Below are positions 29,871 through 39,688 of a DNA stretch of 47,116 nt, one piece after another. A model generated the notes under the pieces. That model worked only from the letters and a program-made list of their open reading frames with translations, ran no database searches and was not told where the DNA came from. How positions within the stretch are numbered: position 1 is the stretch's first letter; the number at the start of each line of letters is the position of its first letter. The DNA is from Nemertoderma westbladi (Eukaryota; Xenacoelomorpha; Nemertodermatida; Nemertodermatidae). Made by a program: the position numbers and the translations under genes. The stretch covers positions 1 to 47,116 of the forward strand of contig JAUCBJ010000102.1 in the NCBI GenBank assembly GCA_032718475.1, in the 5' to 3' direction.

Positions 29871-31019
29871 CTACAAACTAATTATATGAGTAAGGTACGA
29901 AGTTGCCTTATGGTGATCTGGCTGGGATAAACTCGCAAATAATTCATCTGTGCGTAGCGGTTGCGATAAATCTAAAAACACTTGAGTGCCATTTACTCTC
30001 TCGCCCTTTGTAACGCATTTCTCACATCCATAATAGCCAGAATGTGATTTAATACATTTCAGATAAGAGCGTGCGGGTGCATCACAAGCAAAAAATGCTA
30101 CGCGAATTGAATAACTTTGACCACAAAAAGTAAGTCCAGAACTATTCAAGGTAGTGACATCCTTAACAAAATCAGATAAGAAATCATCCAAACTTTCCGG
30201 TTTGGAATTACCACAAAATATGCCGACTGGTTTGCAACAGGAATCTACAATGTTCAAAATTTTGACTAAAATGGGCCAAAATTGTTGTTGACTTGAGTGA
30301 AAGAGCGGAATTCCGTCAATCCCAAAAACTAGCTCAAGTTCTTTTAAACTAGAATCCACGTCAGATACTTGACATATGGAAAGAACCGCATTTCGCAATC
30401 CAAAATGATAATATTTACCACTTCCAATGGTTTTATGGGGTATAAGTTCGGTGGGTGTTCCTAATAATGTTCGACAATCTAAGGGCAAATTGAATTGAGG
30501 ACAATGAGAACGAAAGATTTTAAGAAGTTTGTTTACAGAAGCTTGAGGTATATGTTCAACAATTGCCCACTGTGTGACATCCGATTTAAATGAAGCAGTT
30601 GGGGGTTCAAAATTATCAGTTAAACAAATATCAGAAGGGCACATGTCGGCATCGTAATCATATGAATCTGGCTCAATGTCACAAAATGCCTGCGCCTGAT
30701 CATCCCCAAAAAGAACTGAAAGATCGGATTCTGAATCACTATGATTTTGGGGTTGGATTTGATCACAATGTGAAATAAGATCATCATCAACAGTATCATG
30801 CTGATATTGAGAATGTTCACGTGGAGATTCCTGTATCGGCAACGCTAGACATAAGTTTGGATTAAAAATACCAGAATTCATCTTAGATTTATAAATCGCA
30901 GTTTGTGAATCAAAGGAATCAGAATCAGAATCAAATTCTAACGCCCGTAACTCCCTAGCCAATCTCCGACGCTTGCTTCTTTTGCTTGAGCCAGTGAATA
31001 CTGGCAATCTCCCATCCAT
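29871..31019 (-). CDS. Transposase_21-family (TNP2/EnSpm-like) transposase, N-terminal half
   Basis: This 382-residue minus ORF starts MDGRLPVFTGSSKRSKRRRL, with a basic N-terminus (possible nuclear signal) followed by an acidic Ser/Asp-rich linker. From about residue 180 it shows the family's conserved blocks: LDCRTLLGTP, GSGKYYHFGL (199-208), FGIDGIPLF with D235, QQQFWPILVKI, and FACDAPARSY with D313. HSGYYGCEKC follows, whose Cys residues could bind metal. The two Asp residues are the likely first catalytic acids. The family cuts and pastes DNA at terminal inverted repeats. The ORF ends at residue 382, where relatives continue for several hundred residues, and the rest is not found downstream. 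This may reflect truncation or an unseen splice. Confidence 0.75.
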   Translation of the reverse strand: MDGRLPVFTGSSKRSKRRRLARELRALEFDSDSDSFDSQTAIYKSKMNSGIFNPNLCLALPIQESPREHSQYQHDTVDDDLISHCDQIQPQNHSDSESDLSVLFGDDQAQAFCDIEPDSYDYDADMCPSDICLTDNFEPPTASFKSDVTQWAIVEHIPQASVNKLLKIFRSHCPQFNLPLDCRTLLGTPTELIPHKTIGSGKYYHFGLRNAVLSICQVSDVDSSLKELELVFGIDGIPLFHSSQQQFWPILVKILNIVDSCCKPVGIFCGNSKPESLDDFLSDFVKDVTTLNSSGLTFCGQSYSIRVAFFACDAPARSYLKCIKSHSGYYGCEKCVTKGERVNGTQVFLDLSQPLRTDELFASLSQPDHHKATSYLTHIISL

Positions 31020-32640
31020 TGTTTTGTTTATTTAAGTAGGCCCTACAACTAGCCTAATGTACCATAGTAAATTTATTAATGGACACCTACGGTCGGTACC
31101 GTACATAGATGGATTCGAATTAATCTAACCAAAACAATAAATGAGAGTCAATAGCATATGTTACTGTTTATTTTTGTTCTACCAACTTGTTCCCTTCAGC
31201 TGTTAGTACCTCTGAAAAATGAAAATAAACAAACAAGAAGCATTTTAGACCACCTGCAATGGTATGCGTAATTGTTTCTGCTAATGCTTTAATACTTTCA
31301 GTTTTCTGTCTGTCTGTCTTAGCAGGATAGGCGGATAGGCCTACCTGTTGTAGCATACTGACTGATGCATTTTACAATCACCCAAGATCAGAAAATAGGC
31401 CTGGTACGGTACCGGTATTTTTTTAAAAAATTTTATGTCCCAAATTTTCCGATCTTGTCCCACATTTCGTGCATTTCCCTTATCCCGAATTTCCCCAGTT
31501 TACCCTAGGCAGATTGGCCTATTCTGTATGGTACATTTCTGCATTTGAACTCTGGTCTATGCCTATCAGATAAAAAATTAATATTAGTATCATTAGAACC
31601 GGCTTAAAATTCTACTAAATTAAGTGCTTGTACAATAAATTGGGTGCTCCTATGAAATAGTTACAACAGTACCGGTACCGGTATCATAAATACCGTTAGG
31701 CCTAGTAAGAATAGGCTAATAACAAAACTGCCTCATTTCTAGCCAGTTGAAATCCAAACCAGCATCTGGCTGGTATTTCCATGAACTGGCTGGAAAAAAG
31801 TGTGATTTTATCTGGCTGGACAAAAACTTAATCTGGCTGACTGTACCTTACTGCCGTAGTACCGGTACTACTTCTGTCCTAGCTAAAAGTAGGCTATCCT
31901 TTAAAAAAAAAATGAGCAAAATTATGCCTGTCCGCTGTCCCCCCATTTTACTGGTAGCCTACCGCTACCCCATGTCGCCATGTCCCATTTTACCCAGTCT
32001 TACTGTCTTACGTAGGCAGACAGGACAGGCCTATCTGCATATCTAGGGTAAGACGGGGTAAAATGGGACCCCATGTCCCATTTTACTGTCTGAGCTCTGA
32101 CATGACATAGGCCTACCGCTGAGCTGAACCGTATGAGCGTGCAACTGTACTGGTCTGCCGGTAGCTTAGGCTTACTGCTGTACTGGTACTGGGTCCGGCT
32201 GTCCGGGAAGTGCAGAAGTCAGAAGTGCAAGGCCAACTGCCTGCCGTAGCTGCTAGCTGTGTAGCCCTCTCGCCTACTGCTGTACTGCGCTACTGGTGTA
32301 ATGGTGCCGGTGTATCGGTACAGCGGTACCGGTAGGTTACTTATGATCTGACTCAGGTCACAAACATTACCGGTACCAGAATGGTAACTAACATTACTGC
32401 ATTTATGCTTACTGCTAGTACTGGTACCGGTACTACGGTAGGCTTCCCTGACTGACAACTAAGCTAGGCCATCAGCGCAAAACCAGTACACAAACAGTAT
32501 TTCATTGCAGCTCAGTAAACTGTACTGCTGTGTATATAGGGTACCTGACACTGACATCCTGATGTTCCCGCCAAAATTATTAAACCAATCACAATTTAAG
32601 GAGTGCATGACATGTTTTCTGTGAATTTCCAACTTAAGTG
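31020..32640. other. 5' region of the transposon, ACCGGTAC-rich, no gene seen
   Basis: It lies upstream of the transposase on the minus strand. Clusters of TACCGGTAC words occur at about 31405, 31672, 31858 and 32280-32440. A 12-bp hairpin GTAAAATGGGAC / GTCCCATTTTAC lies at 32058-32069 / 32075-32086. Short ORFs here have no supporting features. Confidence 0.4.
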
Positions 32641-32927
32641 TAACGTTCATCTATCGTTGAAATATTTAAAATTTTGATACGTTGTTTTCTAACTGAAAAT
32701 CAACGGCAATATAACGTTTGATTAGAGGAAGTTTGAAAGCGTTATTTTTCAACTAAACTATAACGCTAATTGAACGTTTGATTATAGTTGAGTTACTAAT
32801 TGTTGATTTCCAACAAAATTGTAACGGTCATTAACGTTTAATTATTGTTAGTTTTGTCATTATTGTTAGATTTTAACGAAACTGAGACACAATTTTAACG
32901 TTAGTTTTACGTTGACTGTTTGCAGGG

Positions 32928-34998
32928 AAGGGAACTTAGATCCTAAAGACGAACTTAGATCCTGGAAGCGAACTTAGATGCTGGAAGCGAACTTAGAACC
33001 TGGAAGCGAACTTAGATCCTGGAAGCGAACTTAGATCCTGGAAGCGAACTTAGATCTTGGAAGTAAACTTAGAACCAATATCTGAACTTAGATCCTGTAG
33101 GCGAACTTAGATCCTGGAAGCGAACTTAGATCCTGGAAGCGAACTTAGATCCTGCATATGAACTTAGATCCTGGAAGCGAACTTAGATCCTGGAAGCGAA
33201 CTTAGAACCAAGATCTGAACTTAGATCCTGTAGGCGAACTTAGATCTTGGAAGCGAACTTAGATCATGGAAGCGAACTTAGATCCTGTAGGCGAACTTAG
33301 ATCCTGGAAGCGAACTTAGATCCTGGAAGCGAACTTAGATCCTGGTATTGAACGAACCAAGATCTGAACTTAGATCCTGTAGGCGAACTTAGATCCTGGA
33401 AGCGAACTTAGATCCTGGAAGCGAACTTAGATCCTAAAGACGAACTTAGATCCTGGAAGCGAACTTAGATGCTGGAAGCGAACTTAGAACCTGGAAGCGA
33501 ACTTAGATCCTGGAAGCGAACTTAGATCCTGGAAGTGAACTTAGATCCTGGAAGCGAACTTAGATCCTGGAAGCGAACTTAGATCCTGGAAGCGAACTTA
33601 GATCCTGGAAGCGAACTTAGATGCTGGAAGCGAACTTAGAACCTGGAAGCGAACTTAGATCCTGGAAGCGAACTTAGATCCTGGAAGTGAACTTAGACCC
33701 TGGAAGCGAACTTAGATCCTGGAAGCGAACTTAGATCCCGGAGGCGAACTTAGATCCTGGAAGCGAACTTAGATCCTGGTATTGAACGAACCAAGATCTG
33801 AACTTAGATCCTGGAGGCGAACTTAGATCCTGGAAGCGAACTTAGATCCTGGAAGCGAACTTAGATCCTGGTATTGAACGAACCAAGATCTGAACTTAGA
33901 TCCTGGAGGCGAACTTAGATCCTGGAAGCGAACTTTGATCCTGGAAGCGAACTTAGATCCTGGAAGCGAACTTAGATCCTGGAAGCGAACTTAGATCCTG
34001 GAAGCGAACTTAGATCCTGGAAGCGAACTTAGATCCTGGAAGCGAACTTAGATCTTGGAAGTAAACTTAGAACCAAGATCTGAACTTAGATCCTGGAGAC
34101 GAACTTAGATCCTGGAAGTGAACTTAGATCCTGGAAGCGAACTTAGATCCTAAAGACGAACTTAGATCCTGGAAGCGAACTTAGATGCTGGAAGCGAACT
34201 TAGAACCTGGAAGCGAACTTAGATCCTGGAAGCGAACTTAGATCCTGGAAGCGAACTTAGATCTTGGAAGTAAACTTAGAACCAATATCTGAACTTAGAT
34301 CCTGTAGGCGAACTTAGATCCTGGAAGCGAACTTAGATCCTGGAAGCGAACTTAGATCCTGCATATGAACTTAGATCCTGGAAGCGAACTTAGATCCTGT
34401 AGGCGAACTTAGATCCTGGAAGCGAACTTAGATCCTGGTATTGAACGAACCAAGATCTGAACTTAGATCCTGTAGGCGAACTTAGATCCTGGAAGCGAAC
34501 TTAGATCCTGGAAGCGAACTTAGATCCTAAAGACGAACTTAGATCCTGGAAGCGAACTTAGATGCTGGAAGCGAACTTAGAACCTGGAAGCGAACTTAGA
34601 TCCTGGAAGCGAACTTAGATCCTGGAAGTGAACTTAGATCCTGGAAGCGAACTTAGATCCTGGAAGCGAACTTAGATCCTGGAAGCGAACTTAGATCCTG
34701 GAAGCTAACTTAGATGCTGGAAGCGAACTTAGAACCTGGAAGCGAACTTAGATCCTGGAAGCGAACTTAGATCCTGGAAGTGAACTTAGATCCTGGAAGC
34801 GAACTTAGATCCTGGAAGCGAACTTAGATCCCGGAGGCGAACTTAGATCCTGGAAGCGAACTTAGATCCTGGTATTGAACGAACCAAGATCTGAACTTAG
34901 ATCCTGGAGGCGAACTTAGATCCTGGAAGCGAACTTAGATCCTGGAAGCGAACTTAGATCCTGGAAGCGAACTTAGATCCTGGAAGCGAACTTAGATC
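32928..34998. repeat. 19-bp minisatellite, right block (about 109 copies)
   Basis: It is the same unit as the left block. A variant-rich segment from about 32940 is repeated from about 34145. The marker CCTGCATATG occurs at 33151 and 34358 (1207 bp apart), while GATCCCGGAGGCG copies are 1093 bp apart; the difference is 114 bp, or six units. The 56 bases from 34081 are identical to those from 27361, and 34137 onwards continues as the sequence right of the transposon does. The block ends at AATTAAAATTCATG near 34999. Confidence 0.95.
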
Positions 34999-35101
34999 CT
35001 AATTAAAATTCATGTTGGGGAATGTGGCGAGTAAAATATTAAACGATAAAACAAAGGAAGGACTGTCAGCCACAGGTATGAAAAAATAGGTAATTAGGCC
35101 T

Positions 35102-35142
35102 AGCAGACGTTTCGGAAGCCAATGGCTATCTTTATCAATGCT
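35102..35142 (-). ncRNA. Diverged hammerhead-like core in the Penelope-like element end
   Basis: On the minus strand AGCA, TTGATAA, a short hairpin (AGCCattGGCT inside), GAAA, CGTC and TGCT follow each other. This is the order of hammerhead elements: stem I (AGCA/TGCT), a CUGAUGA-like box, stem II, GAAA and a cleavage-site-like GTC. Hammerhead motifs are known from Penelope-like elements. Here the first box is altered and stem III is essentially absent, so activity is unlikely. Confidence 0.3.
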
Positions 35143-35157
35143 TAATTTATGTATGCT

Positions 35158-35800
35158 ACAGCGCACATACAACAACTACAACTCACATATACAGAATAAT
35201 AATAAAGTATATACCATAAACAGTAGGCCTACACATATACAAAGCAGATACAGTATAATATAAATGAATGCACAGTACACGACAACTGCAACGCATATAT
35301 ACAGTATAATAATAAGGTATAAACACTAAACATTACACATATACAAAGCACATACAGTATAATATAAACGCATACACCGTACACAACAACTACAACGCAC
35401 ATATACAGTAAAATAATAAAGAATAAACACTAAACAGTACACATATACAACGCCCATATACAGTAAAAATAATAAAGAATAAACACTAAACAGTACACAT
35501 ATACAATGCACATATACAGTAAAATAATAAAGAATAAACACTAAACAGTACACATATACAACGCACATATACAGTAAAAATAATAAAGAATAAACACTAA
35601 ACAGTACACATATACAACGCACATATACAGTAAAATAATAAAGAATAAACACTAAACAGTACACATATACGTATACGACGCACATACAGTATAATATAAA
35701 CAGTACACAACACCTACAACGCACATATACAGTAAAGTAATAAAGAATAAACACTAAACAGTACACATATACAGCGTGTATGACATACAGTATAATATAG
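35158..35800. repeat. 55-56 bp tandem repeat of the Penelope-like element
   Basis: CAGTACACATATACAACGC-type units recur at 35435, 35491, 35546, 35602 and 35657, with more diverged copies to each side (AATAATAAAGAATAAACACT spacer). It is located beyond the 3' end of the Penelope ORF. The long minus ORF through it is a by-product of the repeat. Confidence 0.85.
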
Positions 35801-35899
35801 ATGAATAAACAGAGGCACAATTAGGTAACCGATAGAGCGTTTACGATCGCTGGAATGCAGCAACCGGATAACATGGTACCTGAGTTCCTATTGATTGAG

Positions 35900-38044
35900 T
35901 CATCGTGCTCTGGTATTGGTAACGTGGGCCAAGGTCTTGACATCACCAAAACCAGGGTTGCAGTTACCATGGGAACCGAAAGCTGAGTTCTGGGAACTGC
36001 GCTGCCATCCCTTGCGGTGTTGTTCTACCCTGTCACTTAGCTCTTGATTGGTCTCTCCCACATACCTACCCCCACAGGAGCACACAATGGAGTAAACAAC
36101 ACCAGACACTTGTTCGGGTGGAAGCAAGTGTTTGGTTTTGTTACAGAGAGACCGACCGAGGGTGTTAACGGGCTTAGATACTAAGTTAATGCCAATCTTT
36201 TTGGCTTCACGTTTAAGTACAAAGAAAAGGGGCCCAATGAAGGGTATGGAAACATAATAAAGGACGCCCTTACATGGGGGTGCTGGTAGAGCCCTAGCCT
36301 TTATAATCTCGTTTTTGCGCACTTGACTGATTGTATCTGAAATTAAATTATGCGGATAGCCGTATAACTTGAATTTATGGAGAATGAAATCTAATTCATT
36401 ATAAAGTAACGACGTAGAACTGCAGTAGCGGACAGCGCGCAGAACATCAGCACGAATGGCGGCTACTTTGTATTTCGGTTCGCAAAAAGAATGACATGGC
36501 ACAACTTGGTTAGTATTACAGGCCTTCCTAAACACCCTTGTAATAAAGCAATCATTACCCCTTTCAATAAGAATGTCAAGAAAAGCAATGGTTTTATTTA
36601 CTTCCAACTCTACAGTAACTTGGATATTGGGGTGTTTCCTGTTTAGGCTGTCAACCCAATTTGAAAGACATTCGTGAGAACCGAAGAATGCAGCCAGGTA
36701 GTCGTCTGCGAAACGACAGATAAACCCAATCCGTCCTCCGACATCGACGGCCCTCAGTTCCAGGTCCTCCTCCCAATGGCCCATGTAATGATCAGAGGCA
36801 GGTGGAGAGTAACTTTTGCCCATAGCGAACCCGCGTTTTTGTCTATACCAGCGTTCCTTGTCACCAACCGTAACTACAATGTGAGTATTATCAGTAGACA
36901 GCCTGAGAAAATCAACGACTTGTGTTGGCGAAAGTGCTGAGACCCCCGCCAATTCATCGCTGTGAGCTTCAAGTCGCTCTTGGATAACCGGAAGAGCCTC
37001 CTCTACCGGTATGGAAGGGAACATGGTGGTGACATCTAGGGATAATAAAATGCAGGAACCAGCTAGGTGGTTGTGGTTTCTGAGGATTTCGAGAACCTCG
37101 AATGGGCTACTAATAGACATACGAGGTTTAGGGAGAATTTGAAGACATTTCGTTAAATGTAGATTCATATTACGGTCAACGCCTCGGTAGCCTGGACAAA
37201 TAGGTCTCAGTTTAAGATTATCAATCCAAAACTTGCGTTCCTCCTCATTACGTGGTGGACAATCGAATTTATGAGTTTTCACAAGGGCGTAGAATGGGGC
37301 AGCGCGACCATGGGTTAGGCGAAGCTTCCGGTACTGTATGTCGTTCAGGGTCAACGGATTTTAGCCAATCATCACGTTTCCTGCCAGTTGTAGGGGGTCC
37401 TGCGAGCGCCGTTAGTAGTAAATTCCGGAAGGTTTTAACATACTTGGGAGAGGGATCTACTGGTAGCCTCTCATAAAGATGAGGTTTTAAATCACGGGTG
37501 ACAGTGTCCTCATAATCCTTTCTGTCGAGAACCACCAAGGTTCGAGCTTTATCCGCACTAACACAAACCCGGTTGCGATCCTTAGCCAATTTATAGATTG
37601 TCGAATTAAATTCCATTTGGTCTTTGTTAATTGGAGAGGAAAGTTTAGAGAGCTTCGTCATCATCCGAGCAGCAGTATTCTGGAAATGGAGAATGGACTC
37701 ACTGGTAATGTTTGGGTTAGCATTCCAGGTGGCCAACTCAACCGCCCGCTGGCATCCGACTGTGAGATCCAGAACAGGGAACTTCTCCTTAGGTGGCAAA
37801 GAGAACTTAGGTCCATGGGCCAAAGCACATGACTCGGCCAGACTCAAAGGGGTCTCCGACAAGTTTATGACAGTTTGAGTGTCTGATGGTGGGTTCCAAT
37901 TACCGCGACGTTGAGTAAAGGTAAGGTTTTGGTCGATGAGTAAACCGTTAAACTTCTTCTCTTTAATAGTTTGACTCCTAGTGAACTCGCGGGAGTAAGA
38001 GCGTTGAGCTTGATCTTCCAACAAATTAATAAGTTTATGATACA
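35900..38044 (-). pseudogene. Penelope-like element RT / GIY-YIG endonuclease, one frameshift
   Basis: Minus strand. The N-terminal frame (about 38044-37300) contains VINLSETPLSLAESCALAHG and VCVSADKARTLVVLDRKDYE. A frame change near 37300-37350 leads into the main 484-residue frame (37354-35900), which has the RT palm motifs LSLDVTTMFPSI (D107) and ICRFADDYLAAF (FADD 215-218), plus AFLDILIERGND. Near the C-terminus CPP-type linker sequence is followed by a GIY-YIG nuclease start (GVVYSIVCSCGGRYVGETNQ). The family copies itself by target-primed reverse transcription. Here the frameshift disables it. At about 38044 coding meets the BEL gag fragment, so the first residues of the plus and minus ORFs overlapping this point are not real. 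Confidence 0.85.
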
Positions 38045-38047
38045 ACC

Positions 38048-39688
38048 ATGGTCGTAAATATGATAGCCAACAACCTACCCAAGGGCAATGTAGGAAACAG
38101 GTGGGATAAACATGTCCTCCATCTGGAACGTAGCCAAAATAGAGAACCAAAAATGCAAGATTTTACCAAATTCCTGAAGGAAGAAGTAAAACTGCAATTG
38201 ATGCGTGACCAAAGGGAACGCAATGAACCAAAGGTCAGTGAAAGGTTTGTGACCAGAAAGCGAGGAACTGTATACCATGTAGACAGTGAAAGCTATTCAT
38301 CGCCAGGTGAGGATATGGGTAGGGATAGTGCGAGTGAAGTATATTATACTAAACCGACTGGTAAGCTGAGGACTGGACCAAGTACACCACCTAAATCCGG
38401 TCAAGTTAGTTACAAATCTAGTGCCCCTAGTAGAGACAAGCATTCCGGAGCCGACACTTATCCCTTGAAGGTGCAAAATGTACAATCTAATACAGACAGT
38501 CTGTCTACACGAAATTGCTCTTTATGTAAGGAGACGCACCGACTATCACGTTGCCCAGAATTTTTCAAGAAAACGCTTAAGGAAAGAAGGGCTACTGTGA
38601 GGTCACTTGGACTCTGTTTCGTTTGTTTACAATCTGGACATTTGAGAAACAAATGTCGGTTTGAAACAAAATGTCCCAAATGTAGTGAAAGACATCATGC
38701 TCTGTTACATATAGATCAACCTAAGGTAAGGGACCCAGAATATCATGTTCAATTTAGCGACTGCTATGACTCGAACACCTCATCTGATGCGGCGGATTTT
38801 TTCCCCGGAGAATTTTCTGATGAGGATGAATTGTGTAATATGTGTCATTCAGCCATATACAAGGCACTAACATATGAAACTCCATCAGACACTAATGATG
38901 ATGAACTAAACAACCCAGCTCATGAGCAGGTGAGTAAGCGCATCCATCGACCCAAATATGGTATCCGTGAATTTCCTGTGGTCCAACTTCGTTTGCACAC
39001 ACCCCACTCCAGTGTCATTATAAATGCACTCATGGACACAGGTAGTACCGGAACATTTATTGATGAAGATTTAGCCAACATCTTGTTTAGAGACAAATAC
39101 AAATTCCCCATGAAACTGCAACTATCAGGAATTATGCAAGTATGGAAGTCGACAGTTAGTACTAACTATTGCAAGGGAGCTCTATCAACACCATGGGATA
39201 TTAATGGTAAGGACTGTTTGAGAAACATCAAAATGGTAGCCATCCCCAATTTTGCTCGCAGCCAAGCTGGCTTATATAATTGGGATGAAGACAACCTTAT
39301 TCAACAATTCAAAGTCCCTCGATATCCAGTTGACTATCCGGGAGTGCAAATGCTTATTGGGCAGAATGCTCATGAAGCACTTGAAACACTCGAGAAACGA
39401 CCACCACATCCTCTGCCTTTGACGACTTATGCCGGAAGGACAAGGATCGGCTGGTTTTGTACTGGACCATCAGCTAAAACTTTGGCTGAACGAGAGAGCC
39501 GATCTGAAACCCTTCAATGTAACATGACTACCAAGTGTTCAATTTTTGAGGAAACAGATGAATTTGACCTCCAGTCTGATTCACTCAGTGAGCCTTCATC
39601 AAACAATGATGATGAACGAGTCTTCTATGATTGTGAAGAAGCTAGTCGACATGTTACTACATCAACAGGAGATATGTCATTTCACTAA
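38048..39688 (+). pseudogene. BEL/Pao Gag C-terminus and aspartic protease (5'-truncated)
   Basis: The frame begins inside the Gag core: MVVNMIANNLPKGNVGNRWD is homologous to a segment near residue 920 of the left BEL ORF, so the listed Met is internal. Zinc knuckles lie at about 157-169 (CSLCKETHRLSRC) and 191-204 (CFVCLQSGHLRNKC), with CPKCSERHH after. The protease motif MDTGSTGTFID is at about 329. The frame then runs through a protease-RT linker (GRTRIGWFCTGP) and stops at 39688, where a frameshift separates it from the RT frame. In an intact element Gag and Pol are one polyprotein. Intact zinc-knuckle and DTG residues suggest recent decay. Confidence 0.85.

Larger units (their letters stand above)
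27417..32927 (-). mobile_element. Transposase_21-type (EnSpm/CACTA-like) DNA transposon inserted in the minisatellite
   Basis: The termini are inverted: CCCTGCAAACAATTTAACGT at left, and CCCTGCAAACAGTCAACGTA as the reverse complement at right. AA is present on both sides, a 2-bp target duplication. Removing the element and one AA restores a minisatellite unit with one mismatch. Many AACGTT or near-AACGTT repeats lie within about 300 bp of each end, like the subterminal binding repeats of CACTA elements. Minus-strand genes are a transposase N-terminal part (31019-29871) and a spliced second gene (29638-28068). The transposase C-terminal half is not found, so this copy is probably non-autonomous. 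Confidence 0.8.

Noticed and set aside
23681-34998. Possible CRISPR-like array
   Set aside because: Units are contiguous 19-mers without unique spacers, in a eukaryotic TE-rich context, so this is a minisatellite.
35326-35820. 164-aa minus ORF with repeated YCLVFILYYFTVYV
   Set aside because: It is translation of the 55/56-bp tandem repeat; two units total 111 bp, so the frame stays open by arithmetic.
36674-36940. Plus ORF within the Penelope-like element
   Set aside because: It is antisense to the RT domain.
39546-39660. Programmed frameshift between BEL protease and RT
   Set aside because: No clear slippery site or structure was seen, and BEL Gag-Pol is normally one frame; a plain indel is simpler.
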